From assembly GCF_001244995.1 (NCBI RefSeq), contig NZ_LN869529.1:2064957-2128956 (forward strand): 64,000 nt of DNA, in the 5' to 3' direction. Shown here piece after piece: positions 8,246-16,990 of this stretch. The DNA comes from Intestinimonas massiliensis (ex Afouda et al. 2020) (GTDB taxonomy: Bacteria; Bacillota; Clostridia; Oscillospirales; Oscillospiraceae). Under the pieces are notes generated by a model that did no database searches, was not told the DNA's origin, and was given only the letters and a program-made list of their open reading frames with translations. The translations under genes and the position numbers were made by a program. Within the stretch, counting starts at the first letter, position 1. The number at the start of each line of letters is the position of its first letter.

Positions 8246-9541
8246 TTACCCGAACAGCAGGGGCAGGGCATAGTCGCGGATCTCCCGTTTGACCCGGTCC
8301 AGGTCAATGGTCAGGAAGGCCCCATTTTGGTATATGACCCGGCCCCGCGCCATATTCATGCACACATCAGCGCCGTGGGCGGCGTAGACCAGGTTCTCCA
8401 CCGTGTCGTGGCAGGGGATGAGGTTGGGCCGGTCAAAGTCCACCAGGATGAGGTCGGCGGTATAGCCGGGAGCCACCCGTCCGGCCTTGCGGCCCAGGGC
8501 CCGGGCACCGTTGACTGTGGCGGTCTCCAGGGCGTCCCAGGCGGTGACCGCCATGGGGTCATGCTCGGCGCCGCAGGTGAGGATGGCCGCCAGCTTCATG
8601 TCGGCGAACAGGTCGGTGGAATTGTTGGAGGACACCCCGTCGGTGCCCAGGGCCACGTTGACCCCGGCCTGCCGCAGTCCCTTCAGCGGGGCGATGCCGG
8701 AGCCCAGCTTCAGGTTGGACATGGGGTTGGTGACGGCGCTGACCCCGTTTCTGGCCAGGATGGCCCAGTCGTCCGGCGTGGTCCAGACACAGTGGGCGGC
8801 GATGGCCCGCACGGCGAAGACGCCGTACTGCTCAAAGAGGGCGGCGGGGGTGCGGCCATGGCGGGCGACGCAGTCGTCGTGCTCGCTCTTGGTCTCCGAC
8901 AGGTGGACGTGCATCCCCAGTCCGTGGTCGGCGGCGTACCGGGCCATCCACTCCCACAGGGGGGCGTGAGAGGTGTACTCCCCGTGGATGGAGCCGTCGA
9001 TGGCGATCTGCCCGTCGCCTGCGCCGTGCCAGCGCTCCGTGAGCTGCCGCTGAACGACGCAGTCGTGGTGGGTCTTCGGGTCAAAGCCGTCGGTGAACTG
9101 GGTGGCGCCGCAGCAGATGTTGGCCGAAATCCCGGCGGAGAGCACCTCCTGGATGATGGCCTCGTTGTTCATATACATGTCGGCGATGCAGGTGACGCCG
9201 GAGGCAATCATTTCCGCCAGGCCCAGGGCGGTGGCGGCCCGGATGGCCCGGTCGTCCCATTTGGCCTCGGTGGGGAAGATATACTGGTGCAGCCAGGTGT
9301 GCAGGTCGCACCCGCCGCCGTAGCCCCGCATCAGGGTCATGGGCACGTGGGTGTGGGCGTTGACAAAGCCGGGCATCAGCACCTTGCCGGCGCCGTCGAT
9401 GACCCGGTCGAAGGGCCCGGCGGGCCGCTTCGTCCCCACATAGGAGATCTGGCTCCCCTCCACCGTCACAAAGGCGTTGGGCAGCACCGTCCGGCCCTCG
9501 TCCAGGAGGACGGCGGTGACGTTCTGAATGAGAATGGACAT
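8246..9541 (-). CDS. Amidohydrolase, MTA/SAH/5'-deoxyadenosine deaminase type
   Basis: A 431-residue metal-dependent deaminase of the TRZ/ATZ-MtaD group. The metal site is visible as NAHTHVPMTLMRGYG, and later HVHLSETKSEHD, AAHCVW and LGTDGVSSNN. Family members deaminate the adenine ring of 5'-methylthioadenosine, S-adenosylhomocysteine or 5'-deoxyadenosine to the inosine analogue. A purine nucleoside phosphorylase gene ends 11 bases upstream, so deamination followed by phosphorolysis of modified nucleosides is a reasonable pathway. The ATG at 9541 follows aaggaga. Confidence 0.88.
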   Translation of the reverse strand: MSILIQNVTAVLLDEGRTVLPNAFVTVEGSQISYVGTKRPAGPFDRVIDGAGKVLMPGFVNAHTHVPMTLMRGYGGGCDLHTWLHQYIFPTEAKWDDRAIRAATALGLAEMIASGVTCIADMYMNNEAIIQEVLSAGISANICCGATQFTDGFDPKTHHDCVVQRQLTERWHGAGDGQIAIDGSIHGEYTSHAPLWEWMARYAADHGLGMHVHLSETKSEHDDCVARHGRTPAALFEQYGVFAVRAIAAHCVWTTPDDWAILARNGVSAVTNPMSNLKLGSGIAPLKGLRQAGVNVALGTDGVSSNNSTDLFADMKLAAILTCGAEHDPMAVTAWDALETATVNGARALGRKAGRVAPGYTADLILVDFDRPNLIPCHDTVENLVYAAHGADVCMNMARGRVIYQNGAFLTIDLDRVKREIRDYALPLLFG

Positions 9542-9551
9542 GGCGTTCTCC

Positions 9552-10379
9552 TTACGACAGCTTTTTCAGGCAGGCCAGCACCAGCCGCGAGAATTTCTCC
9601 TTGCAGGCCTCGGCGGCGTCCAGCACCTCCTGCTCGCTGAGGGGCTGGTCCAGGATGCCGGCGGCCATGTTGGAGCACAGGGTGAAGCCCAGCACCTGCA
9701 TCCCGCAGTGCCCGGCCACGATGACCTCGGGGGCGGTGGACATGCCCACGGCGTCGGCTCCGGCGATGCGGGCGAAGCGCACCTCGGCAGGCGTCTCGTA
9801 CTGGGGCCCCGGGAAGTACATGTAGACGCCCTCCTTCAGGTCGATGCCCAGCTCCCCGGCGCTCTGCCGAGCCAGATCCTGCAAGGCGGGGGTATACAGG
9901 TGGGAGGAGTCGGGGAAGCGTACCCCGAACTCGGGCAGGTTCTCGCCCCGCAGAGGGGACTCCATGAAGATCTTGATCTGGTCGGTGATGAGCATCAGGT
10001 CACCGGCCTGCCAGGCGGTGTTGACGCAGCCGGCGGCGTTGGTGACGATCAGGGTGTCGCAGCCCAGCAGCCGCAGCACCCGCACGGCGTAGGATACCTC
10101 TTCGTAGGAGTAGCCCTCGTAATGGTGCATCCGGCCCTGCATCACGGCCACCGGCCGGCCCTCCAGGGTGCCGAACACCAGCCGGCCCTTGTGGCCGGGG
10201 GCGGTGGAGGCCTTAAAGTGGGGGATGTCGCGGTAGGACACGCAGACGGGGTCCTCCACCACGTCGCCCAGGAAGCCCAGGCCGGAGCCCAGGATCATGG
10301 CCACCTTGGGGCAAAACGCGCCGATCCGCCTGCGGATGGAGTCGGCGCTCTCCTTGTACTGGTCAAAGGTGTAGGTCAT
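9552..10379 (-). CDS. Purine-nucleoside phosphorylase (trimeric PNP)
   Basis: A 275-residue cytoplasmic enzyme that phosphorolyses inosine and guanosine type nucleosides to base and ribose-1-phosphate. Phosphate and base motifs are clear: ILGSGLGFLGD, GRMHHYEGYS, VTNAAGCVN, GPQYETPAEVR and GMSTAPE. The ATG at 10379 follows ggaggg; a longer frame back to 10421 has no ribosome site. It is the first gene of a two-gene unit with the deaminase. Confidence 0.94.
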   Translation of the reverse strand: MTYTFDQYKESADSIRRRIGAFCPKVAMILGSGLGFLGDVVEDPVCVSYRDIPHFKASTAPGHKGRLVFGTLEGRPVAVMQGRMHHYEGYSYEEVSYAVRVLRLLGCDTLIVTNAAGCVNTAWQAGDLMLITDQIKIFMESPLRGENLPEFGVRFPDSSHLYTPALQDLARQSAGELGIDLKEGVYMYFPGPQYETPAEVRFARIAGADAVGMSTAPEVIVAGHCGMQVLGFTLCSNMAAGILDQPLSEQEVLDAAEACKEKFSRLVLACLKKLS

Positions 10380-10534
10380 TGCAGAGCCCTCCTTTGTATG
10401 GCTTTTATTGTTTTGGGTCAATCAAAGGCATTTTACACCACAGGAAGGCAAAAAGCAAGGAAAGCGGCCCTTTCTCCTCGCCAGGCCGTGGATTTTGGCC
10501 GGGACGGCCGCGTCCCGCTCCCCTTCGGCGCAAA

Positions 10535-10571
10535 GAAACGGCCCGCGGACGCATCGCCCGCAGGCCGTTTC
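10535..10571 (-). terminator. Hairpin downstream of the beta-helix gene
   Basis: Arms 10535-10543 and 10563-10571 pair perfectly with a further inner GC stem. Only three T residues follow on the minus strand, so termination is likely but the U-tract is weak. Confidence 0.6.
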
Positions 10572-10582
10572 TTCCCGACCGT

Positions 10583-11701
10583 TCAGCCGTTCGGGGCGGC
10601 AAAGGAATTGCCCTCGAAGGTGCAGTTCTCCACCGCCAGGGCCAGATTTCCGGCGCTGGTGTCCGAAAAGTTCGCCAGCGCATTGTCCTCGAACCGGCAG
10701 CCGCGCACGGCCACGGCGTCGCAGTTCGAGAGGGACAGCAGATAGGAGCCTCCGTCCGCATTGCTGCCATTGTTCCGGACCACGGTGTCGGAGAGGGTGA
10801 CGCCGCTGGAGCTGGTCAGGCCGAAGAGGGACCAGGCCATGTTGTCGTAGACCTCGCAGCCGTCGAAGGTGACCGTCTGACTGTTCAGGATAGTGGCCGC
10901 GCCGTAGGAGCAGTGGTAGATGGCGCTCTTCTCCACCAGCAGGCCGGTGACCCCCTCCGACTCCACGCCGTAGGTGCCGCAGCCGAAGAGTCCGCAGCCG
11001 GTGACCCGGACGCCGCCGCAGTCGGTGAAATTGAGCACCGACCCCAGGCAGGAGCCGGTGGGCGTGTGGCCGATGGTCAGCCCGTCCAGCACCAGGTCGC
11101 TGCAGCCCTGGAAATGGAAGACATCGGCATAGCGTGGGGTGGCCAGCAGCTCGACCTGGTCCCGGTCCTGCCCGCGGATGGTCAGTCCGGACACGTTCAC
11201 CACGTTGAGCTGCGGCCCGTCGAACTCCTCATACCAGACCACATACGGGTTGTCGGTCTTGCCCGCCAGCTCCGTCAGGTCGTAGTCGCCGGGGGCCAGG
11301 ATGATCTCGGTGTCCGGGGCGATGGCGGCGACCAGCTCGGCCGCCGTGGCGGCCTGCACGGTATTCTTCCGGGGCGTGTCGGCGGCGGGGATGGCGTCGG
11401 CGGCGGGGCCGCGTGCCGTGGTCACCGTGGCCAGGTTGGTTTCGGCGTCGTAGCCCACGGTGAGGCCGTAGGCCTCGGCCAGGGCGCGCAGGGGCGCGTA
11501 GGTGGTGCCGTTGTAGGAGAAGACCGGCACGTCGTTTCCGTTGACGTCCTTGGGCTGGAAGAGCTGGCCGTCCACCTGGATGCGGACCGGGTCCACCTCC
11601 AAGGTGAGCCGGCCGGACGCGGCCAGGGCCGAGGCCCCCAGGGAGAGGACCAGCAAGGCGGTCAGCACGCCGGCCAGGAACGGTGGAATTTGTTTTTTCA
11701 T
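10583..11701 (-). CDS. Secreted protein: copper-amine-oxidase-like N-domain plus right-handed beta-helix
   Basis: A 372-residue exported protein. A signal peptide (MKKQIPPFLAGVLTALLVLS... ending near ALA) is followed by a copper-amine-oxidase N-terminal-like domain (about residues 35-100, containing FSYNGTTYAPLRALAEAYG). That domain is common as a wall- or surface-associated module in Firmicutes and does not imply oxidase activity. The remainder shows repeated short beta-strand units typical of a parallel beta-helix (for example LTIGHTPTGSC, VTGCGLFGCG). Such helices usually bind or cleave polysaccharide, but no catalytic residues can be assigned. It stands alone between two terminators. Confidence 0.78.
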   Translation of the reverse strand: MKKQIPPFLAGVLTALLVLSLGASALAASGRLTLEVDPVRIQVDGQLFQPKDVNGNDVPVFSYNGTTYAPLRALAEAYGLTVGYDAETNLATVTTARGPAADAIPAADTPRKNTVQAATAAELVAAIAPDTEIILAPGDYDLTELAGKTDNPYVVWYEEFDGPQLNVVNVSGLTIRGQDRDQVELLATPRYADVFHFQGCSDLVLDGLTIGHTPTGSCLGSVLNFTDCGGVRVTGCGLFGCGTYGVESEGVTGLLVEKSAIYHCSYGAATILNSQTVTFDGCEVYDNMAWSLFGLTSSSGVTLSDTVVRNNGSNADGGSYLLSLSNCDAVAVRGCRFEDNALANFSDTSAGNLALAVENCTFEGNSFAAPNG

Positions 11702-11723
11702 CCGATGCTGCCTTCTTTCTGTT

Positions 11724-11761
11724 CAAAAAGCGTGCGGCGCGCAAACGGCCGCGCCGCACGC
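11724..11761 (-). terminator. Terminator of the hydrogenase operon
   Basis: An 11-bp GC stem (11730-11740 with 11751-11761) is followed on the minus strand by five T residues, directly after the HydA stop codon. It overlaps the region where the downstream beta-helix gene would need its promoter. Confidence 0.85.
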
Positions 11762-11769
11762 CGCTATTT

Positions 11770-13524
11770 TTAGACGCGGTAGCGCTTCTGTGGAACGTAG
11801 GTGCAGTGGAGGAGCTCGTGGGCCTTGTGGGAGCCGGGCTCGCCCAGGTAGTCCTTGTAGATGGTCTGGACGAAGGGGTTCTCATGGCTCTTGCGGAAGA
11901 TCATGGTCTCATCCTGCTGATAGAGGGCGGCGGCCCGCAGGCCCTTGATGTCGGTGAAGGAGCGCACGTCGGCGGGCTGGAGAGGCTGGCCGCCGCCGTT
12001 GATGCACCCGCCGGGGCAGGCCATGAACTCCACAAAATCGTAGTCCAGCTCGCCGGACTTGAGGCCGTCCAGCACCTGCTTGGCGTTGTGCAGGCCGGAG
12101 GCCACGCACACTTTTACCGTCTTGCCGGGCAGGTCGTAGATGGCCTCCTTGATGCCGGCCATGCCGCGGACCTCGTGGAACTCCAGCGGCTTCATCTCGC
12201 CCCCGGTGACGATCTCCACCACGGTGCGCAGGGCGGCTTCCATCACGCCGCCGGTGGCGCCGAAGATGACCGCCGCGCCGGTGGACACGCCCAGCATTTG
12301 GTCAAACTGTCCCTCCGGCAGGTGGTCGAAGAGGATGCCCGCCCGCTGGATCATCCGGGCCAGCTCGCGGGTGGTCAGGGACACGTCCACCGGCATGCAG
12401 CCATTGGCCATGCGCTGCTCTTCCCGCTGGACCTCGTACTTCTTGGCGGTGCAGGGCATGATGGACACCACAAAGATGTCCTTGGGGTCGATGCCGGTCT
12501 TCTCGGCGTAATAGCTCTTCACCAGGGAGCCGAACATCTGCTGAGGGGACTTGCAGGAGGACACGTTGTCCAGCATCTCGGGGTAGTGCTGCTCACAGTA
12601 GCGAATCCAGCCGGGGGAGCAGGAGGTGATGAGGGGCAGCTTGCCGCCCTCCTGGATGCGGTGGAGGAACTCGGTGCCCTCCTCCATGATGGTGAAGTCG
12701 GCGGCGTTGTCCACGTCAAAGACCTTGTCGAAGCCCAGGCGGCGCAGGGCGGTGACCATCTTGCCCTCCACGTTGGTGCCGATGGGCATGCCGAAGCACT
12801 CGCCCAGCGTGACGCGGACGGAGGGGGCGGGGCCCACCACCACGTGCTTGGTGGGGTCGTTGAGGGCCTCCCACACCTTGGGGGTGTCGTCCTTCTCCTG
12901 GAGGGCGCCCGTGGGGCAGGCCACGATGCACTGGCCGCAGGAGACGCAGTCCACCTCGGCCAGGTCCCGGTCGAAGGCGCAGCCGATGTGGGTGGCGAAG
13001 CCGCGGTCGTTGGGGCCGATGACCCCCACCTCCTGGTACTTCCGGCACACGGCGGTGCAGCGGCGGCACAGGACGCACTTGGAGTTGTCCCGGATCAGGT
13101 GGGCAGCGGAGTCCTCGATCTGAGGCGGGAGCTGGTCGTTGGCGTAGCGCACGGCATCGATGCCCAGCTCGGCGGCCAGCTCACGCAGCTCGCAGTGAGC
13201 GTTCCGGGCGCAGGTCAGGCAGTCCATCCGGTGGTTGGACAAAATCAGCTCCAGGGTGAGCTGGCGGGAATGGCGCACCTTCTCGGTGTTGGTGTAGACC
13301 TCCATGCCCTCGCTGACCGGGTACACGCAGGAGGCCACCAGGCTTTTGGCCCCCTTCACCTCCACCACGCAGATGCGGCAGGCGCCGATCTCGTTGACGT
13401 CCTTCAGGAAGCAGAGGGAGGGGATCTTGATACCGGCGTTCCGGGCCGCCTCCAGCACGCTGGTGCCCTCGGGCACCGTGACCGAAATGTCGTTGATCTT
13501 CAGATTGACCATTTTCTTGTCCAT
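11770..13524 (-). CDS. hydA: [FeFe]-hydrogenase catalytic subunit of a trimeric NADH-linked complex
   Basis: A 584-residue group A hydrogenase subunit that makes or oxidises H2. In order: a [2Fe-2S] domain (Cys around residues 38-66, GACRICVVEVKG), a His-ligated cluster region (HRMDCLTCARNAHCE), two [4Fe-4S] motifs (CVLCRRCTAVC and CVSCGQCIVACP) and the H-cluster domain. H-cluster loops are TSCSPGW, MPCTAKKYE and MACPGGCINGGGQP. With the NuoF- and NuoE-like subunits upstream this forms a HydABC-type complex, which in Thermotoga and acetogens couples NADH and reduced ferredoxin to H2. The start ATG has aggagggga. The gene ends at a strong terminator. Confidence 0.96.
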   Translation of the reverse strand: MDKKMVNLKINDISVTVPEGTSVLEAARNAGIKIPSLCFLKDVNEIGACRICVVEVKGAKSLVASCVYPVSEGMEVYTNTEKVRHSRQLTLELILSNHRMDCLTCARNAHCELRELAAELGIDAVRYANDQLPPQIEDSAAHLIRDNSKCVLCRRCTAVCRKYQEVGVIGPNDRGFATHIGCAFDRDLAEVDCVSCGQCIVACPTGALQEKDDTPKVWEALNDPTKHVVVGPAPSVRVTLGECFGMPIGTNVEGKMVTALRRLGFDKVFDVDNAADFTIMEEGTEFLHRIQEGGKLPLITSCSPGWIRYCEQHYPEMLDNVSSCKSPQQMFGSLVKSYYAEKTGIDPKDIFVVSIMPCTAKKYEVQREEQRMANGCMPVDVSLTTRELARMIQRAGILFDHLPEGQFDQMLGVSTGAAVIFGATGGVMEAALRTVVEIVTGGEMKPLEFHEVRGMAGIKEAIYDLPGKTVKVCVASGLHNAKQVLDGLKSGELDYDFVEFMACPGGCINGGGQPLQPADVRSFTDIKGLRAAALYQQDETMIFRKSHENPFVQTIYKDYLGEPGSHKAHELLHCTYVPQKRYRV

Positions 13525-13539
13525 GTTCTTCTCCCCTCC

Positions 13540-15345
13540 TTAATGCTTGGAAATGGCGTCGAAGCGGCAGTTGTCCATACAGGTGCCGCACTTGATGCAC
13601 TTTTCCTGGTCGATGACATGGGGAGCCCGGACCACGCCCGAGATGGCGTCGGTGGGGCAGTTCTTGGCGCACAGGGTGCAGCCCTTACACTTGACCGGGT
13701 CGATGACGTAGTGGACCAGGCTCTTGCACACCCCGGCGGGGCAGCGCTTCTCCACCACGTGGGCAATATACTCGTCCCGGAAGTGGTGCAGGGTGGACAG
13801 CACCGGGTTGGGGGCCGTCTGGCCCAGACCGCACAGGGCGCTGGCCTTGATGTGGTTGCACAGCTCCTCGATGGTGGTCAGATCCTCCAGCGTGCCCTTG
13901 CCCTCGGTAATCTTGGTCAGCAGGTCGTACAGCCGCTTGGTGCCGATCCGGCAGGGGGAGCACTTGCCGCAGGACTCGTCAATGATGAATTCCAGGAAGA
14001 ACTTGGCGATGTCCACCATGCAGTTGTCCTCATCCATGACGATGAGGCCGCCGGAGCCCATCATAGAGCCGATGGCGCCCAGGGAGTCGTAGTCCATGGG
14101 GGTGTCGATGAGGTTGGCGGGGATGCAGCCGCCGGAGGGGCCGCCGGTCTGGGCGGCCTTGAACTTCTTGCCGTTGGGGCAGCCGCCGCCGATCTCCTCG
14201 ATGACGGTGCGCAGGGGGGTGCCCATGGGGATCTCCACCAGGCCGGTGTTGGTGATCTTACCGCCCAGGGCGAAGACCTTGGTGCCCGTGCTCCCCTTGG
14301 TGCCGATGGCGGCGAACTTGTCGGCGCCCTCGTTCAGAATCCAAGTGATGTTGGCGTAGGTCTCCACGTTGTTGAGCAGAGTGGGCCGCTGGAACAGGCC
14401 CTTGTTGGCCGGGAAGGGGGGCCGGGGCCGGGGCTCGCCGCGCTTGCCCTCGATGGAGGTCATCAGGGCCGTCTCCTCACCGCAGACGAAGGCGCCCGCG
14501 CCCAGGCGCAGCTCCAGGTCGAAATCAAAGCCCGTTTCAAAGATGTTCTTGCCCAGAAGGCCGTACTCCTTGGCCTGCCCAATGGCGATCTCCAGCCGTT
14601 TGACCGCGATGGGGTACTCCGCCCGGACGTAGATGTAGCCCTGATGGGCGCCGATGGCATAGCTGGCGATGGTCATGGCCTCGATGACGCTGTGGGGGTC
14701 GCCCTCCAGCACGGACCGGTCCATGAAGGCACCGGGGTCGCCCTCGTCGGCGTTGCAGCAGACGAACTTCACGCCGTCGGGGGCGGTGGCGTCGTGGGTG
14801 AACTGCCACTTCATGCCGGTGGGGAAGCCCGCGCCGCCGCGGCCCCGCAGGCCGGACAGCTTGATCTGGTCGATGACCTGCTGGGGGGTCTGCTCGGTGA
14901 GGGCCCGTCCCAGAGCGGTGTAGCCGCCAGTGCCGATGTACTCGTCAATGTTCTCGGGGTTGATGACGCCGCAGTTGCGCAGAGCGATGCGGAGCTGCTT
15001 TTTGTAGAACTGGGTGTCGCTGAGGCTGGTCACCTTCTCGGCGGCGTCGCCCTCCTTGTGCAGCAGCCGCTGCACGATGCGGCCCTTGACGATGTGCTCG
15101 CTGACGATCTCTGCCACGTCGGGCACCGTCACGTGGGTGTAAAAGGCCCCCTCGGGGTAGACCAGCACCACAGGCCCCATGGCGCACAGGCCAAAGCAGC
15201 CGGTCTTGACCACCCGCACCTCCTGATCCATGCCCTGGGCCTTCAGCTCCTGCTCAAAGGCCTCGATGATGGCCGGACTGTTGGAGGAGGAACAGCCTGT
15301 GCCGGTACATACCAGGATATGGGAACGTACAAAGTTCATGTCCAC
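13540..15345 (-). CDS. hydB: NuoF-like flavoprotein subunit of the bifurcating hydrogenase
   Basis: A 601-residue diaphorase subunit that carries FMN and oxidises or reduces NAD(H). An N-terminal thioredoxin-like [2Fe-2S] domain (CTGTGCSSSNSP, TGCFGLC) precedes the FMN/NADH domain with LRGRGGAGFPTGMKW. The [4Fe-4S] site is ESCGKCSPCRIGT. The C-terminus has a two-cluster ferredoxin domain (CKGCTLCAKNCP, CIKCGTCMDNCR), as in HydB of confurcating hydrogenases. Start ATG with aaggggagg. It lies 15 bases upstream of hydA. Confidence 0.95.
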   Translation of the reverse strand: MDMNFVRSHILVCTGTGCSSSNSPAIIEAFEQELKAQGMDQEVRVVKTGCFGLCAMGPVVLVYPEGAFYTHVTVPDVAEIVSEHIVKGRIVQRLLHKEGDAAEKVTSLSDTQFYKKQLRIALRNCGVINPENIDEYIGTGGYTALGRALTEQTPQQVIDQIKLSGLRGRGGAGFPTGMKWQFTHDATAPDGVKFVCCNADEGDPGAFMDRSVLEGDPHSVIEAMTIASYAIGAHQGYIYVRAEYPIAVKRLEIAIGQAKEYGLLGKNIFETGFDFDLELRLGAGAFVCGEETALMTSIEGKRGEPRPRPPFPANKGLFQRPTLLNNVETYANITWILNEGADKFAAIGTKGSTGTKVFALGGKITNTGLVEIPMGTPLRTVIEEIGGGCPNGKKFKAAQTGGPSGGCIPANLIDTPMDYDSLGAIGSMMGSGGLIVMDEDNCMVDIAKFFLEFIIDESCGKCSPCRIGTKRLYDLLTKITEGKGTLEDLTTIEELCNHIKASALCGLGQTAPNPVLSTLHHFRDEYIAHVVEKRCPAGVCKSLVHYVIDPVKCKGCTLCAKNCPTDAISGVVRAPHVIDQEKCIKCGTCMDNCRFDAISKH

Positions 15346-15354
15346 TACCTCCCC

Positions 15355-15723
15355 TTATTCCGCCGCGCCAATGGTGTACTCGGTCACGACGTTGTGATTG
15401 ACCAGATGCTCGGTGACAATGCGGGGCACCATCTCCGGCTTCAGCTTCACGTAGGTCACCTTCTCCTCCCCGGGCACGTACACCTCCGCGATGGGCTCCA
15501 GGCGGCACACGCCGATGCACCCCGTCTGGGTCACCGTCACGTTCTTCAGTTCCCGCTTGGCCACCTCTTCCAAAAAGGCGGCCAGCACCGGCCGGGCCCC
15601 CGCGGCGATCCCACAGGTGGCCATGCCCACCACCACCCGGATGTTGTCCTCGTTGTTCTCCCGCACGTCCATCTGCTTTTGCATCTTCTCACGGATGGCC
15701 TTCAGTTCTTCCAGGCTCTTCAA
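15355..15723 (-). CDS. Small [2Fe-2S] thioredoxin-like ferredoxin protein
   Basis: A 122-residue protein with a thioredoxin-like [2Fe-2S] fold similar to the NuoE C-terminus (GMATCGIAAGARP, TGCIGVCRLEP). It probably passes electrons within the hydrogenase complex or serves as an accessory subunit; such a gene is regularly found between the HATPase gene and hydB in Firmicute hyd operons. The start appears to be TTG at 15723 with aaaggag nine bases before it. It ends nine bases before hydB. Confidence 0.85.
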   Translation of the reverse strand: MKSLEELKAIREKMQKQMDVRENNEDNIRVVVGMATCGIAAGARPVLAAFLEEVAKRELKNVTVTQTGCIGVCRLEPIAEVYVPGEEKVTYVKLKPEMVPRIVTEHLVNHNVVTEYTIGAAE

Positions 15724-15783
15724 ATCAAATTCACTCCTTTAAGCATACCGGGACGGCGCCGCCGCCCGGGTTTGATTCTCTCC

Positions 15784-16323
15784 TTATGTGATCTCCGCTT
15801 CGTTTTCCGCCACGAAGTCCCGCACCCACATGGCCACATCCGGGGAGCTCAGGGGCACGTCCGGCCCCAGGATCTCCCGCACCTGCCGGGTGTCGAACCG
15901 GAAGCCGCCCTTCGGCGTGCTTCTGGTATAGGTGATCTCCAGGCCCTCCGGCGCACCCTGGACCAGCAGAGAGACGGTCCCCGGCATGTCCCCCAGCGGG
16001 GGGCAGTCGATGCTGGCAGTGTCGAACGCCGCCGTGACGGTGGTGCCCTCCCCCAGCCGGCTGTCCACCTTCATCTGCCCGCCGGTCTGCTCCGCCGCCA
16101 GCCGCAGCAGGGGCAGACCCAGCCCCACCTTGCGGGTGGTGCGGGTGGTGGTGAAGGGGTCGGTGACGGTGGCCAAAAACTCCGGCGACATCCCCCGGCC
16201 GTCGTCGGCCACGGTGATGGTCAGCCAGCCGTTTTCCTCCGCCAGCGTCAGGTCTAGGGCGCGGGCCCCCGCGGAAATCGAATTCTGGGCAATGTCCAGA
16301 ATATGTAGCGACAGCTCCTTCAC
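15784..16323 (-). CDS. Small HATPase-domain (GHKL) ATP-binding protein
   Basis: A 179-residue protein. The N-terminus reads as KELSLHILDIAQNSISAGA, equivalent to an N-box, and ATP-lid motifs follow: VADDGRGM and TRKVGLGLPLL. No dimerisation/His domain precedes it. GHKL proteins of this size resemble anti-sigma kinases or detached histidine-kinase catalytic domains. I start at the GTG at 16323, preceded by gaggag, because it begins 14 bases after the NuoE-like stop. Being in the hydrogenase operon with a second HATPase gene (19512-19931), it is probably regulatory, but no target is known. Confidence 0.8.
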   Translation of the reverse strand: MKELSLHILDIAQNSISAGARALDLTLAEENGWLTITVADDGRGMSPEFLATVTDPFTTTRTTRKVGLGLPLLRLAAEQTGGQMKVDSRLGEGTTVTAAFDTASIDCPPLGDMPGTVSLLVQGAPEGLEITYTRSTPKGGFRFDTRQVREILGPDVPLSSPDVAMWVRDFVAENEAEIT

Positions 16324-16336
16324 GGACCGGCGCTCC

Positions 16337-16831
16337 TCACTCGTATTTGTCCAGGATCGCCCCCACCTGATCGGGGGTAAGCCGGCCATACACGTCGTTA
16401 TTGATCATGATGACGGGAGCCAATCCGCAGGCGCCCACGCAGCGGCAGGCGTCCAGAGAGAATTTCCCGTCCGGAGTGATGCCGCCAGGCTTGATGCCCA
16501 GCTTTTTCTCCACAGCCGTCAGCACGTCGGAAGCCCCCTTGACATAGCAGGCGGTGCCCAGGCAGACGGAAATCTGGTATTTCCCCTTGGGATTCAGCGT
16601 GAATTGTGCATAGAACGAAGCCACTCCATAGACTTCGGTCAGAGGGATATCCAGGCCCTCGGCCACCATGATCTGAACCTCCTCGGGCAAATAGCCGAAG
16701 ATCTCCTGCGCGGCCTGGAGCACCGGCATGGTGGCGCCGGGCTGTCCCCTGTGCGCGGCAATCACCTGCTGCAGCCGTTCCTCCTGCTCCTTCGTTCCAG
16801 CATACGGAACAACCGTTTTGCAATTTGGCAT
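16337..16831 (-). CDS. hydC: NuoE-like [2Fe-2S] subunit of the hydrogenase
   Basis: A 164-residue thioredoxin-fold subunit with four cluster cysteines in CLGTACYVKGA and DACRCVGACGLAPV. It follows the NuoE/HydC pattern in which the [2Fe-2S] cluster relays electrons to the FMN subunit. The ATG at 16831 has an excellent aaggagg site; the frame extending to 16867 does not. It is the first gene of the catalytic half of the locus. Confidence 0.93.
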   Translation of the reverse strand: MPNCKTVVPYAGTKEQEERLQQVIAAHRGQPGATMPVLQAAQEIFGYLPEEVQIMVAEGLDIPLTEVYGVASFYAQFTLNPKGKYQISVCLGTACYVKGASDVLTAVEKKLGIKPGGITPDGKFSLDACRCVGACGLAPVIMINNDVYGRLTPDQVGAILDKYE

Positions 16832-16915
16832 TTTGCGTTCCTCCTTACTTACTGAATGGCATTTCAAAGCTCGCTGAGATACATTTTAGCGCGTTATCCT
16901 GGGAGATACGAGGCA

Positions 16916-16990
16916 GTCAGACGACAGTTTGTCTAACTTTTTTCGGCATAATGCCCTTTATTAGTTCCCGCAGATAGAATTGCGTTCTAT
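16916..16990. promoter_or_regulatory. Two inverted repeats upstream of hydC
   Basis: The 155 bases between the PHP gene and hydC hold an inverted repeat at 16917-16938 (GTCAGAC/GTCTAAC arms, one mismatch) and a second at 16974-16990 (ATAGAA/TTCTAT, perfect, overlapping the PHP stop). A TAAAAT hexamer closer to hydC has no strong -35. The region is AT-richer than its surroundings and may hold an internal, regulated promoter for the catalytic genes. Confidence 0.4.

Noticed and set aside
11683-16257. A 1524-codon open frame on the plus strand opposite the hydrogenase genes
   Set aside because: It is antisense to hydA, hydB and neighbours, whose protein motifs are unmistakable. Long antisense frames are expected in GC-rich genes, and the predicted product is low-complexity (rich in His, Gly, Leu, Val).
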